From: Fidelibacterota bacterium
GTDB lineage: Bacteria > Fidelibacterota > SORT01
Reading direction: 5' to 3'
Assembly (NCBI GenBank): GCA_022571215.1
Contig: JACZYG010000007.1
Location: forward strand, 48,342 to 112,341
DNA length: 64,000 nt
Positions 27,935-36,720 of the stretch are shown here, piece by piece. Positions within the stretch are counted from its first letter, which is position 1; each line of letters begins with the position of its first letter. The notes beneath the pieces are model-generated. The model was not told the origin of the DNA and did not search any database. It saw only the letters and a list, made by a program, of their open reading frames with translations. Made by a program: the position numbers and the translations under genes.

Positions 27935-29983
27935 ATGGCTGTAGAATCCCAAATAGAAAATCAGATAAATCGATTTAGCCTGACCACTCCCGACGAACTT
28001 CTCAAAGCATACGAACTTATGCTCCTTTCACGGCGACTTGATGATAAGATGCTTTCCATGCTAAAACAGGGGAGAGGATTTTTCCATATCGGAGCTGCCG
28101 GTCACGAAGCGGCGCAATTGGCAGCGGCGTTTAACTTGAAAAGCAAAGAGGATTGGGCGTTTCCGTATTACAGGGATCTGGCTTTTGTGCTCGGTTTCGG
28201 AATGACGCCTGAAGAGATAATGTTGTGTTTTACCAGTAAGGCGGATGATCCCAATTCCGGTGGCAGGCAGATGCCCGCGCATTACGGTCATCGTGAGTTA
28301 AATATTGTATCTCAATCGAGCCCGACCGGAACTCAGTATCTTCAGGCTGTCGGAGTGGCAATGGGCATGAAGAAGCGGGGAAGCGAGCAGGTGGTATATG
28401 TCTCGTCGGGAGAGGGGACAACGAGTCAGGGAGATTTTCACGAAGCGCTGAATTGGGCATCACGAGAAAAGCTTCCGGTCATTTTTTTCATTGAGAATAA
28501 TAAATACGCTATTTCTGTTCCGGTCTCGCAGCAGACTGCCGGAGGCTCGGTATACGATATGACCAAAGGATATGAAGGGTTGTCCAGGTATAAGATGGAT
28601 GGCACGGATTTTACTTCTGCGAACAATTTGATGAAAGAAGTCATCGGAAGAGTGCGGCTCGGAGAGGGACCCGCGCTTGTGGAGGCTGATTGCGTCCGGT
28701 TGCTTCCGCATTCGTCATCTGACGATCAGAAGAAATATCGCACGGAGGAAGAGCTCTCGGAGGACATCGCGAGAGACCCGATCGAGAAGTTAAAGGAGAT
28801 ACTTCTTCAGGTAAAGGTTATGACCGAAGAGGAAGAATCAAATTTGATATTGTCGGCAAAAGAGAGGGTAAACGTGGCAGTCGAATTCGCTGAAAGCAAG
28901 GAAGCAGCTTCTTCCGAAGGCGCGGAAAAATATCTTTTCGATGAAAGCGGTGATGAAGATTCATTTGAATACGAAAAAACTGAACCAGCTGGAGAGCCTA
29001 TAGTATTAGTGGACGCGATAAACCACGCACTGCATGAAGAGATGGAGCGTGACTCGAATATGATCATATTCGGTCAGGATATAGCGGACGGAAAAGGCGG
29101 GGTCTTTACGGCAACAAGAGGATTATCAACCAAATTCGGTACAGAACGCGTTTTCAACAGTCCGCTTGCGGAATCGAGTATCGTTGGCACGGCGATAGGA
29201 TTAGCATTGATCGGTTATAAACCGGTGGTTGAAATTCAATTTGCCGATTATGTGTGGACTGCCATGATGCAGATCCGGAACGAGCTTGCGATGATGCGTT
29301 ACCGCTCCAATAACAAATGGAGTTGCCCCGTAGTTCTCAGAATCCCGTGCGGAGGTTATATACACGGCTCGCTCTATCACAGCCAGAATATAGAAGCGTA
29401 TTTCGCTCATATTCCCGGTCTGAAAATATGTATGCCCTCGAATGCCGCCGATGCCAAGGGATTGCTGAAGACTGCCATAAGAGGAAACGACCCGGTGCTA
29501 TTTCTTGAGCACAAAGGTATATATCGGCAGCCTTTCGCAAAATCTCCCGAACCGGATGAGAATTATCTTGTGCCGATTGGAAAAGCCAAAATTGTTCAAG
29601 AAGGAAAAGACATCACAATTGTTACCTACGGAGCACTGGTAAAACGCTCGGCAGACGCTGCCTTAAAATTAGAGAATAATACCGGAAAATCTGTCGAGGT
29701 TATTGATATTCGTTCAATGGTACCGCTTGACATCGGAACGATTAAAACATCCATCGCAAAAACTTCAAGAGTTCTGATTATTCATGAGGACACAATCTTT
29801 CAGGGATTCGGAGCCGAAATAGCGGCGCAAATTTCCGAAATCGGATTTGATCTGCTTGATGCTCCAATCCGCCGTGTGGCAGGCAAACACATTCCCGTCC
29901 CTTATGCGCCGATACTTGAGGATTACGCCTTGCCGAACGATGATGACATTTATTCCGCGCTGAAGTCGCTGTCGGAATATTGA
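27935..29983 (+). CDS. 2-oxoacid dehydrogenase E1, fused alpha-beta (thiamine-dependent)
   Basis: Decarboxylates a 2-oxoacid and acylates the lipoyl group of E2. Residues 1-330 are the alpha part, with the thiamine-diphosphate motif 'GEGTTSQGDFHEALNWA' and 'ENNKYAIS'. Residues 355-682 are the beta part ('FGQDIADGKGGVF', 'PLAESSIVGTAIG'). A polar linker joins them at about 330-355. This fused BCOADH/PDH-type E1 is common in Bacteroidota relatives. lpdA (E3) and lipB are directly upstream, but no E2 gene is in the window. Branched-chain or pyruvate specificity is not decidable. Confidence 0.92.
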   Translation: MAVESQIENQINRFSLTTPDELLKAYELMLLSRRLDDKMLSMLKQGRGFFHIGAAGHEAAQLAAAFNLKSKEDWAFPYYRDLAFVLGFGMTPEEIMLCFTSKADDPNSGGRQMPAHYGHRELNIVSQSSPTGTQYLQAVGVAMGMKKRGSEQVVYVSSGEGTTSQGDFHEALNWASREKLPVIFFIENNKYAISVPVSQQTAGGSVYDMTKGYEGLSRYKMDGTDFTSANNLMKEVIGRVRLGEGPALVEADCVRLLPHSSSDDQKKYRTEEELSEDIARDPIEKLKEILLQVKVMTEEEESNLILSAKERVNVAVEFAESKEAASSEGAEKYLFDESGDEDSFEYEKTEPAGEPIVLVDAINHALHEEMERDSNMIIFGQDIADGKGGVFTATRGLSTKFGTERVFNSPLAESSIVGTAIGLALIGYKPVVEIQFADYVWTAMMQIRNELAMMRYRSNNKWSCPVVLRIPCGGYIHGSLYHSQNIEAYFAHIPGLKICMPSNAADAKGLLKTAIRGNDPVLFLEHKGIYRQPFAKSPEPDENYLVPIGKAKIVQEGKDITIVTYGALVKRSADAALKLENNTGKSVEVIDIRSMVPLDIGTIKTSIAKTSRVLIIHEDTIFQGFGAEIAAQISEIGFDLLDAPIRRVAGKHIPVPYAPILEDYALPNDDDIYSALKSLSEY

Positions 29984-30012
29984 CACTAATTACCCTGATA
30001 TAGAGCAAACCG

Positions 30013-31539
30013 TTGGCAAAATTACACGAATACGAAGGTAAAGCCCTGCTGAAAAATGTGGGCATCGCAGTTCCCGAGGGGAGGGTTGCAAACACTCCCG
30101 AAGAGGCTGCTACGATTGCCGCCGAGATAAAATCTCCGGTGGTGATAAAAATGCAGGCTTGGACAACGGGAAGGGCGGATATGGGAGGCATCAAATTCGC
30201 CGACACTCCGGAGGAAGCTCAGAAAAGAGCGGGCGAAATACTCGGCACGAAAGTAAAGAATTTCATCGTTGACAGCGTTCTCGTAGAGCAAAAACTGAAT
30301 ATTGAGCAGGAGTATTACGCCGGAGTAATAATTGATGACAAGTCCGGAAAACCGATGATGATATTTTCTTCGGTGGGGGGAACAGGCATAGAAGAGATCG
30401 CAAAAGAACACCCCGATAAGGTCGCGCGGCTGAGCATAGATGTGATAGAAGGGTTAAGGGACTATCAGGCGAGAGAACTTCTACGCCAAACCGGTATCAC
30501 CGGAAAGTTGCAATTGAAGATAGCCGTTGTTCTCGTGAAACTATTTGACCTCGCAAAAAAATATGAGGCGCGAGCCGCGGAGATAAATCCGTTGGTAATA
30601 ACAGAAGAAGGGGCATTGATAGCGGCTGATTGCAGGGTTACCGTTGATGATTCCGCGGTGTTCAGGCATCCTGAGTTGGGCATAGAGATAGCGAGAGAAT
30701 TAGACCGACCGCCGTCCAAACTTGATAAGATCGCCTGGGATGTGGAGAAGGACGATTATCGCGGTACGTTCTATTTTATTCAGATGGCGCAAGGTTTTTC
30801 TAAAGAGGAGAACTATGTAGGATTTCACGGCGCCGGCGGCGGCGGCTCCATGATGTCGATGGACGCGCTGATTAATAAGGGGTTTAAAATAGCCAATTTT
30901 GTTGATACGAGCGGGAATCCTCCGGCATCAAAAGTATACCGGGCAGCAAAAATAATACTTTCTCAAAAGAACATAGTAGGGTATTTCGGTTCAGGTTCGG
31001 GTGTTGCGTCACAGGAACAATTCCATTCAGCGCGCGGATTGGTTAAGGCGTTCAGGGAGGAGAATCTTTCAATTCCGGTTGTGATACGGCTCGGAGGAAA
31101 TCAGGAAGACAGAGCGGTGGAGATTCTCACGGAATATACCAAAGACTTGCCTGTTCCCGTAGAAGGATACAAGAAGAACGACAGCGCCGACTTTTGCGCT
31201 GAACGGATGCAGTCCCTCGTAGAATCTTTTGAACAGAATTCAGTTGAGGTAGAACGGTTCCAACCTCCCCTGCAGGAGAAACCTTACTCCTTTAAAACAC
31301 TGACAGGCGAGATAATTTATGATCATGCGTTGTGCGCCGATTGTACGGACAAACCATGCATAGCATCCTGCGAGCCTGAAATACTTAAATTAGAGAACGA
31401 TCTGCCTGTGCTTGCCATCAGCGAAGAGGAAGCGGCAAAAGGCAAATGCACCGAATGCCTCGCATGTGAGCAGGAATGCCATTTTTTTGGGAATAAAGGA
31501 GCTTATATAAGCCTCCCGATTGAAGGATTATCAGGTTGA
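30013..31539 (+). CDS. SucC-like ATP-grasp acyl-CoA synthetase subunit with C-terminal ferredoxin-like domain
   Basis: Residues 1 to about 390 match the beta subunit of succinyl-CoA synthetase and the related citryl-CoA synthetase or ATP-citrate lyase subunit: N-terminal 'LHEYEGKALLK', the ATP-grasp with 'AAEINPLV', then 'GAGGGGSMMSMDAL', 'NFVDTSGNPPASKVYRA' and 'VIRLGGNQEDRA'. The protein continues beyond the usual ~390 residues with about 70 residues holding eight cysteines in two ferredoxin-type groups: C441, C444, C449, C453 and C479, C482, C485, C489. I do not recall this fusion as a standard architecture. The start is TTG. Stop and start overlap the methyltransferase frame; the SucD-like and citryl-CoA-lyase-like genes follow. 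Likely ATP- and CoA-dependent activation of citrate; succinate or malate are alternatives. Confidence 0.85.
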   Translation: MAKLHEYEGKALLKNVGIAVPEGRVANTPEEAATIAAEIKSPVVIKMQAWTTGRADMGGIKFADTPEEAQKRAGEILGTKVKNFIVDSVLVEQKLNIEQEYYAGVIIDDKSGKPMMIFSSVGGTGIEEIAKEHPDKVARLSIDVIEGLRDYQARELLRQTGITGKLQLKIAVVLVKLFDLAKKYEARAAEINPLVITEEGALIAADCRVTVDDSAVFRHPELGIEIARELDRPPSKLDKIAWDVEKDDYRGTFYFIQMAQGFSKEENYVGFHGAGGGGSMMSMDALINKGFKIANFVDTSGNPPASKVYRAAKIILSQKNIVGYFGSGSGVASQEQFHSARGLVKAFREENLSIPVVIRLGGNQEDRAVEILTEYTKDLPVPVEGYKKNDSADFCAERMQSLVESFEQNSVEVERFQPPLQEKPYSFKTLTGEIIYDHALCADCTDKPCIASCEPEILKLENDLPVLAISEEEAAKGKCTECLACEQECHFFGNKGAYISLPIEGLSG

Positions 31540-31544
31540 ACAGA

Positions 31545-32525
31545 ATGAAAACGGTTGAAAAGTTGACAAGGTTGGACATTCAAGGAGAATTGAGAGAGAA
31601 GATCCTTCCTTTGTGCAGATTACAAAAAGGCGAGATATGGGAGGACCCGGTCAATGGACATCGGGTCGGAGTTCTTGACGCTTCGGATACCGATCATATC
31701 AACAAGTTGATGAACGGTGAGAAAATTGACCTGGCATTGAACGATCCTCCATACAACGTCGCGGTTGGAAGCGAGAACACGGCTAATCTTTCAAAAATAG
31801 ACATAAAAGAATATCTGCGGTTTTCCAAAGATTGGATAGGTAATGTAGTGGATAACCTGAACGAGAAGGCTCACTTTTATCTGTGGATAGGAGCCGACTA
31901 TAAAGATAATTTTCAACCGCTCCCTGACTTGATGATTCTGCTGCGTAATTTTACAGAGCTTACGCCACGGAATTTGATAACAATGCGGAATCAGAGGGGT
32001 TACGGCACGCAAAAAAATTGGATGTGGGTGAGGCAGGAGTTGTTGTACTACACTAAGGGCAGCCCGGAATTCAATATTGAAGCGGTATATACGGATATTC
32101 CGAAGATATTGAAGGGTTATTATAAAAAAGTAAACGGCGAACTGAAAGAAAATATCGAACGGGGTAAGTCGGATAACATCCGCGCGGGCAATGTATGGGT
32201 AGATATTCAGCAAGTATTCTACCGTATGGAGGAGAACGTTCCCGGCTGTTATGCTCAGAAACCTCTGAAGGCTATCGCCCGGATAATAGAATCAAGCAGC
32301 AACGAAAACGAGATCGTGTTGGACCTTTTTTCTCACTCCGGGACAACTCTTATCGCAGGCGAGCAGTTGAAAAGAAAAGTATTTACGGCAGACTCCGATC
32401 CCATCTTCGCGGAAATTACGATAAGGCGATTGGAGCGGCTCAGAGAAGAAGGGAAAACGGGATGGCAATGGAATAATCCGTTTCCGGAATTGGATGAAGA
32501 AATAATTCAGGAAAAAGTGGTCTGA
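31545..32525 (+). CDS. DNA methyltransferase (N4/N6, beta-class order), orphan
   Basis: About 326 residues. The catalytic motif 'NDPPYNV' lies near residue 65 and the AdoMet-binding motif 'DLFSHSGTTLIAGEQL' near the C-terminus. That order (motif IV before motif I) is typical of beta-class amino-methyltransferases such as CcrM or RsrI. No restriction enzyme is beside it. It sits between the SucC-like and SucD-like genes: 5 bases after the first (a TTG at 31536 would even overlap its stop) and with zero spacing before the second, so it is cotranscribed with metabolic genes. Target sequence cannot be inferred. Confidence 0.85.
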   Translation: MKTVEKLTRLDIQGELREKILPLCRLQKGEIWEDPVNGHRVGVLDASDTDHINKLMNGEKIDLALNDPPYNVAVGSENTANLSKIDIKEYLRFSKDWIGNVVDNLNEKAHFYLWIGADYKDNFQPLPDLMILLRNFTELTPRNLITMRNQRGYGTQKNWMWVRQELLYYTKGSPEFNIEAVYTDIPKILKGYYKKVNGELKENIERGKSDNIRAGNVWVDIQQVFYRMEENVPGCYAQKPLKAIARIIESSSNENEIVLDLFSHSGTTLIAGEQLKRKVFTADSDPIFAEITIRRLERLREEGKTGWQWNNPFPELDEEIIQEKVV

Positions 32526-33428
32526 ATGTCTATCCTTATTGACGAAACAAAAAAGGTGATTGTTCAGGGGATTACCGGTCGTGAGGGGATGACTCGGACC
32601 AGACTCATGATGGAATACGGAACCCGGGTAGTTGCGGGATGTACTCCCGGCAAAGGAGGGCAGGAAGTTCTCGGAGTGCCGGTTTACGACACCGTTTTTG
32701 AGGCTGTGGAGACGCACGGTGATTTCGATGTGAGCGTGGTTTATGTTCCCGCTCCGTTAGTGAAAAACGCTACTCTTGAATCCATCGAAGCGGGAATAAA
32801 ACTTATTGTCCTTGTGCCGGACAGGGTGCCTATCTGGGATGTGATGGAAATTGCGCGGGCGGCGGAACTTTCCGGCGCGACGTTCGTCGGTCCGAATACG
32901 CTCGGCGTTTTGAGCGTTGACAGGGCGGTGCTCGGAATGATAGGCGGGAATGCCGCATCGGCACGCGAATGGTTCAAGAAAGGGAATGTCGGAGTCGCTT
33001 CCCGGAGCGGAGGAATTACCTCCTCTATCGGTTATTATCTCTGTCAGGCGGGAATCGGACTTACGACTCTTGTTCATGTCGGCGGCGACCCGATAGTCGG
33101 ACTGCCTCATCCAAAGGTGATGGAACTGTTCGAGCAAGACCCGGATACGGAAGCGGTAGTGATGTTCGGTGAGATAGGCACTTCGCAGGAAGAGCAGGTT
33201 GCCGACATGATAGAACTTGGGAAATTCACGAAACCGCTCATTGCGTATATCGGTGGGAAAGCGGCGACTTCAGGCACCCGCTTCAGCCACGCGGGAGCCA
33301 TAGTCGAAGGAAATACGGGAACGCACGAAGGGAAGGTGAGACGGCTCCGCGAAGTAGGAGTAACAGTTGTGGATGAGTTCGGCGATATTCCCGACGCTAC
33401 TATGAAATTGATGAACTCTTTAAATTGA
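32526..33428 (+). CDS. SucD-like CoA-ligase alpha subunit (citryl-CoA synthetase/ATP-citrate lyase type)
   Basis: A 300-residue CoA-binding ligase subunit. Signatures are 'QGITGREG' (CoA-binding domain), 'TPGKGGQEVLGVPVYDTV', 'GVASRSGGITSSIGY' and the phosphohistidine site 'FSHAGAIVEG' with His255, equivalent to the catalytic histidine of SucD. It pairs with the SucC-like protein encoded upstream. The next gene is a citryl-CoA-lyase homologue, an arrangement equal to the alpha subunit of ATP-citrate lyase split in two. Citrate is therefore the preferred guess for substrate, by context. Confidence 0.9.
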   Translation: MSILIDETKKVIVQGITGREGMTRTRLMMEYGTRVVAGCTPGKGGQEVLGVPVYDTVFEAVETHGDFDVSVVYVPAPLVKNATLESIEAGIKLIVLVPDRVPIWDVMEIARAAELSGATFVGPNTLGVLSVDRAVLGMIGGNAASAREWFKKGNVGVASRSGGITSSIGYYLCQAGIGLTTLVHVGGDPIVGLPHPKVMELFEQDPDTEAVVMFGEIGTSQEEQVADMIELGKFTKPLIAYIGGKAATSGTRFSHAGAIVEGNTGTHEGKVRRLREVGVTVVDEFGDIPDATMKLMNSLN

Positions 33429-33444
33429 ACTTGAGGTCGATTAG

Positions 33445-34224
33445 ATGACAGAGAAGAAATGGAAAACGGCTATAACGGAAATCGAGCCGAATAAGATAAA
33501 GCTCAGGGGATATCCGCTTGACGAATTGATGGGCAATATCTCATACGCGGAGGCGGTCTATCTCGCGCTTAGAGGGGAACTGCCGACGCCGAAAGTCGGT
33601 AAACTCATTGACGCGATACTCGTCTCCTCGATAGATCATGGAGTAACGCCGCCGTCGGCAGTGACGGCGATGACGGTCGCTTCCACAGGCGCGTCACTCA
33701 ACTCGGCAGTGGCAGCGGGCATACTTGCCATATCAAAGTTTCACGGGGGCGCGATAGAGGCGTGCATGGGCATCCTTCAAGAAGCGAAGGAGTTGGTTGA
33801 CGATGGCAAATCGACAGACGAAGCCGCCGAATTACTTGTAAGTTCTTACAAGGAAAAGAAGAAACGGATGTCCGGTTTCGGGCATCGTGTGCATACGAAC
33901 GACCCGCGTACGCCTCGTCTGTTTGAATTAGCGGAGGAAGCAGAGCAATCAGGGATCTACATCGAGCTTATAAAAGCCATTGAAAAGGTTCTTGCAAATT
34001 CAACCGGGAAAAAACTGCCGATAAATGTTGACGGAGCGATCGCCGCCCTACTTTGCGAACTTGATTTCTGGAAAAACCTTGCCAACGCATTTTTCATAAT
34101 GGCGCGTGTGCCGGGATTGGTTGCTCACGTTGCGGAAGAACAGGAACGGCAACGACCGATGAGAAATATAAATTCCGCAGAGCACGAATATGATGGACCT
34201 GCGGAGAGACATTTAGAAGAATAA
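33445..34224 (+). CDS. Citryl-CoA lyase-like protein (short citrate synthase family)
   Basis: 259 residues, about the C-terminal two thirds of citrate synthase. The three catalytic positions are present: His100 in 'FHGGAIEA' (citrate synthase GPLHGLA), His147 in 'GFGHRVH' and Asp196 in 'NVDGAIAAL'. An additional 'SIDHGVTPPS' at residue 65 replaces the 'DHEGGN' region. The short form is the one that cleaves citryl-CoA to acetyl-CoA and oxaloacetate in ATP-citrate lyase and in Hydrogenobacter Ccl. It follows the SucD-like gene by 16 bases. A true citrate synthase is encoded elsewhere at 52044. Confidence 0.88.
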   Translation: MTEKKWKTAITEIEPNKIKLRGYPLDELMGNISYAEAVYLALRGELPTPKVGKLIDAILVSSIDHGVTPPSAVTAMTVASTGASLNSAVAAGILAISKFHGGAIEACMGILQEAKELVDDGKSTDEAAELLVSSYKEKKKRMSGFGHRVHTNDPRTPRLFELAEEAEQSGIYIELIKAIEKVLANSTGKKLPINVDGAIAALLCELDFWKNLANAFFIMARVPGLVAHVAEEQERQRPMRNINSAEHEYDGPAERHLEE

Positions 34225-34241
34225 CAGGAGTGATTTAGAGA

Positions 34242-34775
34242 ATGAGAGACGCGATAGTAGCAACATTACCGGAGCTCGGGGAAATTGAGGACGTCGGGCT
34301 TCGAGATAAAGTAATAGCAGTCTGGGACGAAGCGCTCAAGAAGAAAGAATGGAAGATAGAAACGCTGAAACGTATGCCGTTTACGCTTCTCGTTGCTGAA
34401 GTGAATATAAGTTTCATAGAGCATGTCCGTACGGTCTGCAAGATGTGCATTGCGATGGAGAAAGTGCTGAATGAGATGTACGGCGACAGGGTGAACTTGA
34501 ATCATGATTATCTTGTTGCGGGGGCGCTGCTCGCAGATGTGGGAAAAATCTATGAATACGATGATGTTGACGGTAATTTCGTTAAGAGCGAGCATGGGAA
34601 GTATCTGAGGCACCCGTTTAGCGGGGTCGGACTTTCATTTCGTCATGACCTGCCGGATGAGGTGATGCATATCATCGCGGTTCATTCCAAAGAGGGCGCC
34701 GGATTTCAGAGGACAGCCGAGGCGATTATTTTCCATCATGCCGATTTTACCGATTTCGAAATTATCGGAGGGTGA
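34242..34775 (+). CDS. HD-domain-like protein with altered metal motif
   Basis: A 177-residue protein with HD-superfamily layout: 'SFIEHVRTVCKMC' supplies the first histidine, then 'GALLADVGKIYEYDD' where the canonical sequence is LLHDVGK, so the H of HD is replaced by Ala, and later 'HPFSGVGLSF' and 'HHADFTDFE'. It may still bind one metal, or be a non-catalytic nucleotide or metabolite sensor. It starts 17 bases after the lyase gene and ends the tight operon before the repeat element, so it could regulate the cleavage system. Confidence 0.7.
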   Translation: MRDAIVATLPELGEIEDVGLRDKVIAVWDEALKKKEWKIETLKRMPFTLLVAEVNISFIEHVRTVCKMCIAMEKVLNEMYGDRVNLNHDYLVAGALLADVGKIYEYDDVDGNFVKSEHGKYLRHPFSGVGLSFRHDLPDEVMHIIAVHSKEGAGFQRTAEAIIFHHADFTDFEIIGG

Positions 34776-34800
34776 TGAAGATCGTGAAATATATTTATTC

Positions 34801-35048
34801 AACCACCCCTCAATCCCCTCCTTGCGAAGGAGGGGACATTTTGCTGATAACTCAGGGTATCAATCGGAAAGAAAAAGAATACGAGGGTAAGAGAATTAGG
34901 TTGAGATATTTGTGATATATTTGATGTCTGATTTCCCTCCTTGCGAAGGAGGGAACACTATGCCGATAGCTCGAATAGAGAATGAAATTAATCAAAGAAA
35001 TCAACATCGGAATTCCCCTCCTTTTTAAGGAGGGGGCAGGGGGTGGTT
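34801..35048. mobile_element. MITE-like palindromic repeat element next to the DUF559 gene
   Basis: Three related palindromes lie in 220 bases: CCCCTCCTT-GCG-AAGGAGGGG at 34815-34835, TTCCCTCCTT-GCG-AAGGAGGGAA at 34933-34955 and CCCCTCCTT-TTT-AAGGAGGGG at 35015-35035. The outer ends are inverted relative to each other: AACCACCCC at 34801 and GGGGTGGTT ending at 35048. They therefore form imperfect terminal inverted repeats of about 35 bases. No transposase is present. The unit interrupts the operon between the HD-like and aconitase genes. Confidence 0.6.
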
Positions 35049-35062
35049 AGGACATTCTCCAA

Positions 35063-35419
35063 ATGACAAATATTAAAATAAATAAAATCGAACAAAAGAG
35101 AAGAAGGCAAAAATTAAGAAATAGCTCTACCCCATGGGAACGGAAATTATGGAATTATCTAAAAAATTCGCAATTAGAAGGATACAAGTTCCACAGGCAG
35201 CAGGGGATTGAAAACTATATAGTAGATTTTTATTGCCCTAAATTAAAATTGATAATAGAAATTGATGGTGGCGGGCATTATAAAACTGAAAACAGAGAAT
35301 CAGACAAAATTAGGGAAAATAAATTAAAAGCATTGGGATATAAAATCCTCAGGTATACAAACATAGAAGTTCAACAGAACTTGATTGAAGTTATTGAAGA
35401 CATTAGAAGAAAGTTGTAA
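35063..35419 (+). CDS. DUF559 / very-short-patch-repair-like endonuclease
   Basis: A 118-residue protein of the PD-(D/E)xK-like DUF559 family: a basic N-terminus, 'TPWERKLWNYLKN', 'FHRQQGIENYIVDFYCP', 'IIEIDGGGHY' and 'LRYTNIEV'. The 'VDFYCP' aspartate and 'EIDGG' acidic pair are the nuclease core. Cellular role unknown. Base composition is more AT-rich than the flanking genes, and the gene begins 15 bases after a palindromic repeat element. From general recollection, such genes often lie near similar repeats, so acquisition together is plausible. Confidence 0.85.
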   Translation: MTNIKINKIEQKRRRQKLRNSSTPWERKLWNYLKNSQLEGYKFHRQQGIENYIVDFYCPKLKLIIEIDGGGHYKTENRESDKIRENKLKALGYKILRYTNIEVQQNLIEVIEDIRRKL

Positions 35420-35460
35420 TATTAAGAATTGAGCTTTAACCAATAGAAAGAAGGAATAAA

Positions 35461-36711
35461 ATGGGACAAACTTTTGCTGAGAAAATACTATCGAAATACT
35501 CGGGGAAGACGGTTGTTCCCGGCGAGATAGTTGAAATTAAACCTGATATTGCCATGTCGCATGACAATACAGCTGCAATAAGCGGGATATTCGAGCAGTT
35601 AGGAGTTGATAAATTGGACGATCCCGACAGGCACGTAATCGTGCTTGACCATTGCACGCCGCCTGCGAACGAAAAGTTTGCCATGAATCATAAGATCACC
35701 CGCAACTTCGTGAAGAAACATGGTATCAAACATTTTTTCGATATCGAGCAGGGTATATGTCATCAGGTAATAATCGAAAACGGATTATGTCTGCCGGGCA
35801 CCGTAATGGTAGGCGCTGACTCGCATTCGACCACATATGGAGCATTCGGCGCTTTCGGTACCGGAATCGGCAGGTCGGAAACAGCCGTCATCATGGCGAC
35901 GGGCAAGATTTGGTTCCGGGTGCCTGAAACAATAAAAATAATCATAAACGGCGAGTTCCCGGAAGGCGTCGGCTCAAAGGATTTGATCTTAAAGATAGCG
36001 GGTGAGATAAAGGCGGACGGAGCGTTATACAAAGCGGTAGAATTCGCCGGTCCTACCATCGAAAATATGACTATCTCATCGCGAATAGTTCTTCCCAATA
36101 TGGCGGTTGAATTAGGAGCAAAGATCGGTTATATGATTCCGAACAAGGAAACGCTTGATTATCTTGACGGCAGAGCGCAAAAAGAATTTGAAGTCGTTGA
36201 GTCAGACCCCGATGCGAACTTTGAGAAGGTATTGGAATTTGATATTTCCGATCTGGTACCTCAAATCGCATGTCCTCACACCGTTGATAATGTCAAACCT
36301 ATTACCGAAGTTGAGGGAACGAAAATAGACGAGGTATTTTTCGGTTCATGCACAAATGCAAGGCTTGAGGATTTTGAGGTCGTCGCAGCCGTCTTAAAGG
36401 GAAATCAGATTCATGCGGACGTAAGAATGTTGGTGTTTCCCGCGTCGAAAGATATATTCCTTGAGGCGATGCGGCTTGGATATGTGCAAACGATCGCGGA
36501 AGCGGGCGCGATAATCATGAACACCGGCTGCGGACCGTGCATGGGAAATCATGAAGGCGTGCCTGCCGACGGAGAGGTAGTTTTGGCTACTAACAATCGA
36601 AATTATAAAGGAAGGCTCGGCAACAAAGAATCGGACGTATATCTTTCAAGTCCGTTGGTGTCCGCTCATTCCGCTATCAAAGGGTTTATAACAGACCCGA
36701 GAAATAACTGA
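35461..36711 (+). CDS. Aconitase/isopropylmalate-isomerase family large subunit
   Basis: A 416-residue LeuC-type hydro-lyase subunit. It has 'LDHCTPP', 'GADSHSTTYGA' and the [4Fe-4S] ligands in 'FGSCTNAR' and 'NTGCGPCMG' (three cysteines). Members isomerise 3-isopropylmalate, homocitrate, citrate or related acids. Here the small subunit and an isocitrate-dehydrogenase-like gene follow, while no leuA is present. An aconitase role in the citrate pathway is therefore inferred; a leucine or lysine pathway role cannot be excluded. Confidence 0.85.
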   Translation: MGQTFAEKILSKYSGKTVVPGEIVEIKPDIAMSHDNTAAISGIFEQLGVDKLDDPDRHVIVLDHCTPPANEKFAMNHKITRNFVKKHGIKHFFDIEQGICHQVIIENGLCLPGTVMVGADSHSTTYGAFGAFGTGIGRSETAVIMATGKIWFRVPETIKIIINGEFPEGVGSKDLILKIAGEIKADGALYKAVEFAGPTIENMTISSRIVLPNMAVELGAKIGYMIPNKETLDYLDGRAQKEFEVVESDPDANFEKVLEFDISDLVPQIACPHTVDNVKPITEVEGTKIDEVFFGSCTNARLEDFEVVAAVLKGNQIHADVRMLVFPASKDIFLEAMRLGYVQTIAEAGAIIMNTGCGPCMGNHEGVPADGEVVLATNNRNYKGRLGNKESDVYLSSPLVSAHSAIKGFITDPRNN

Positions 36712-36720
36712 GGAGTTGTT

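Noticed and set aside
34801..35048. CRISPR array, suggested by three similar palindromes
   Set aside because: The repeats are only 21-23 bases, vary in their ends, are spaced about 118 and 82 bases apart start to start, and no cas gene is near.
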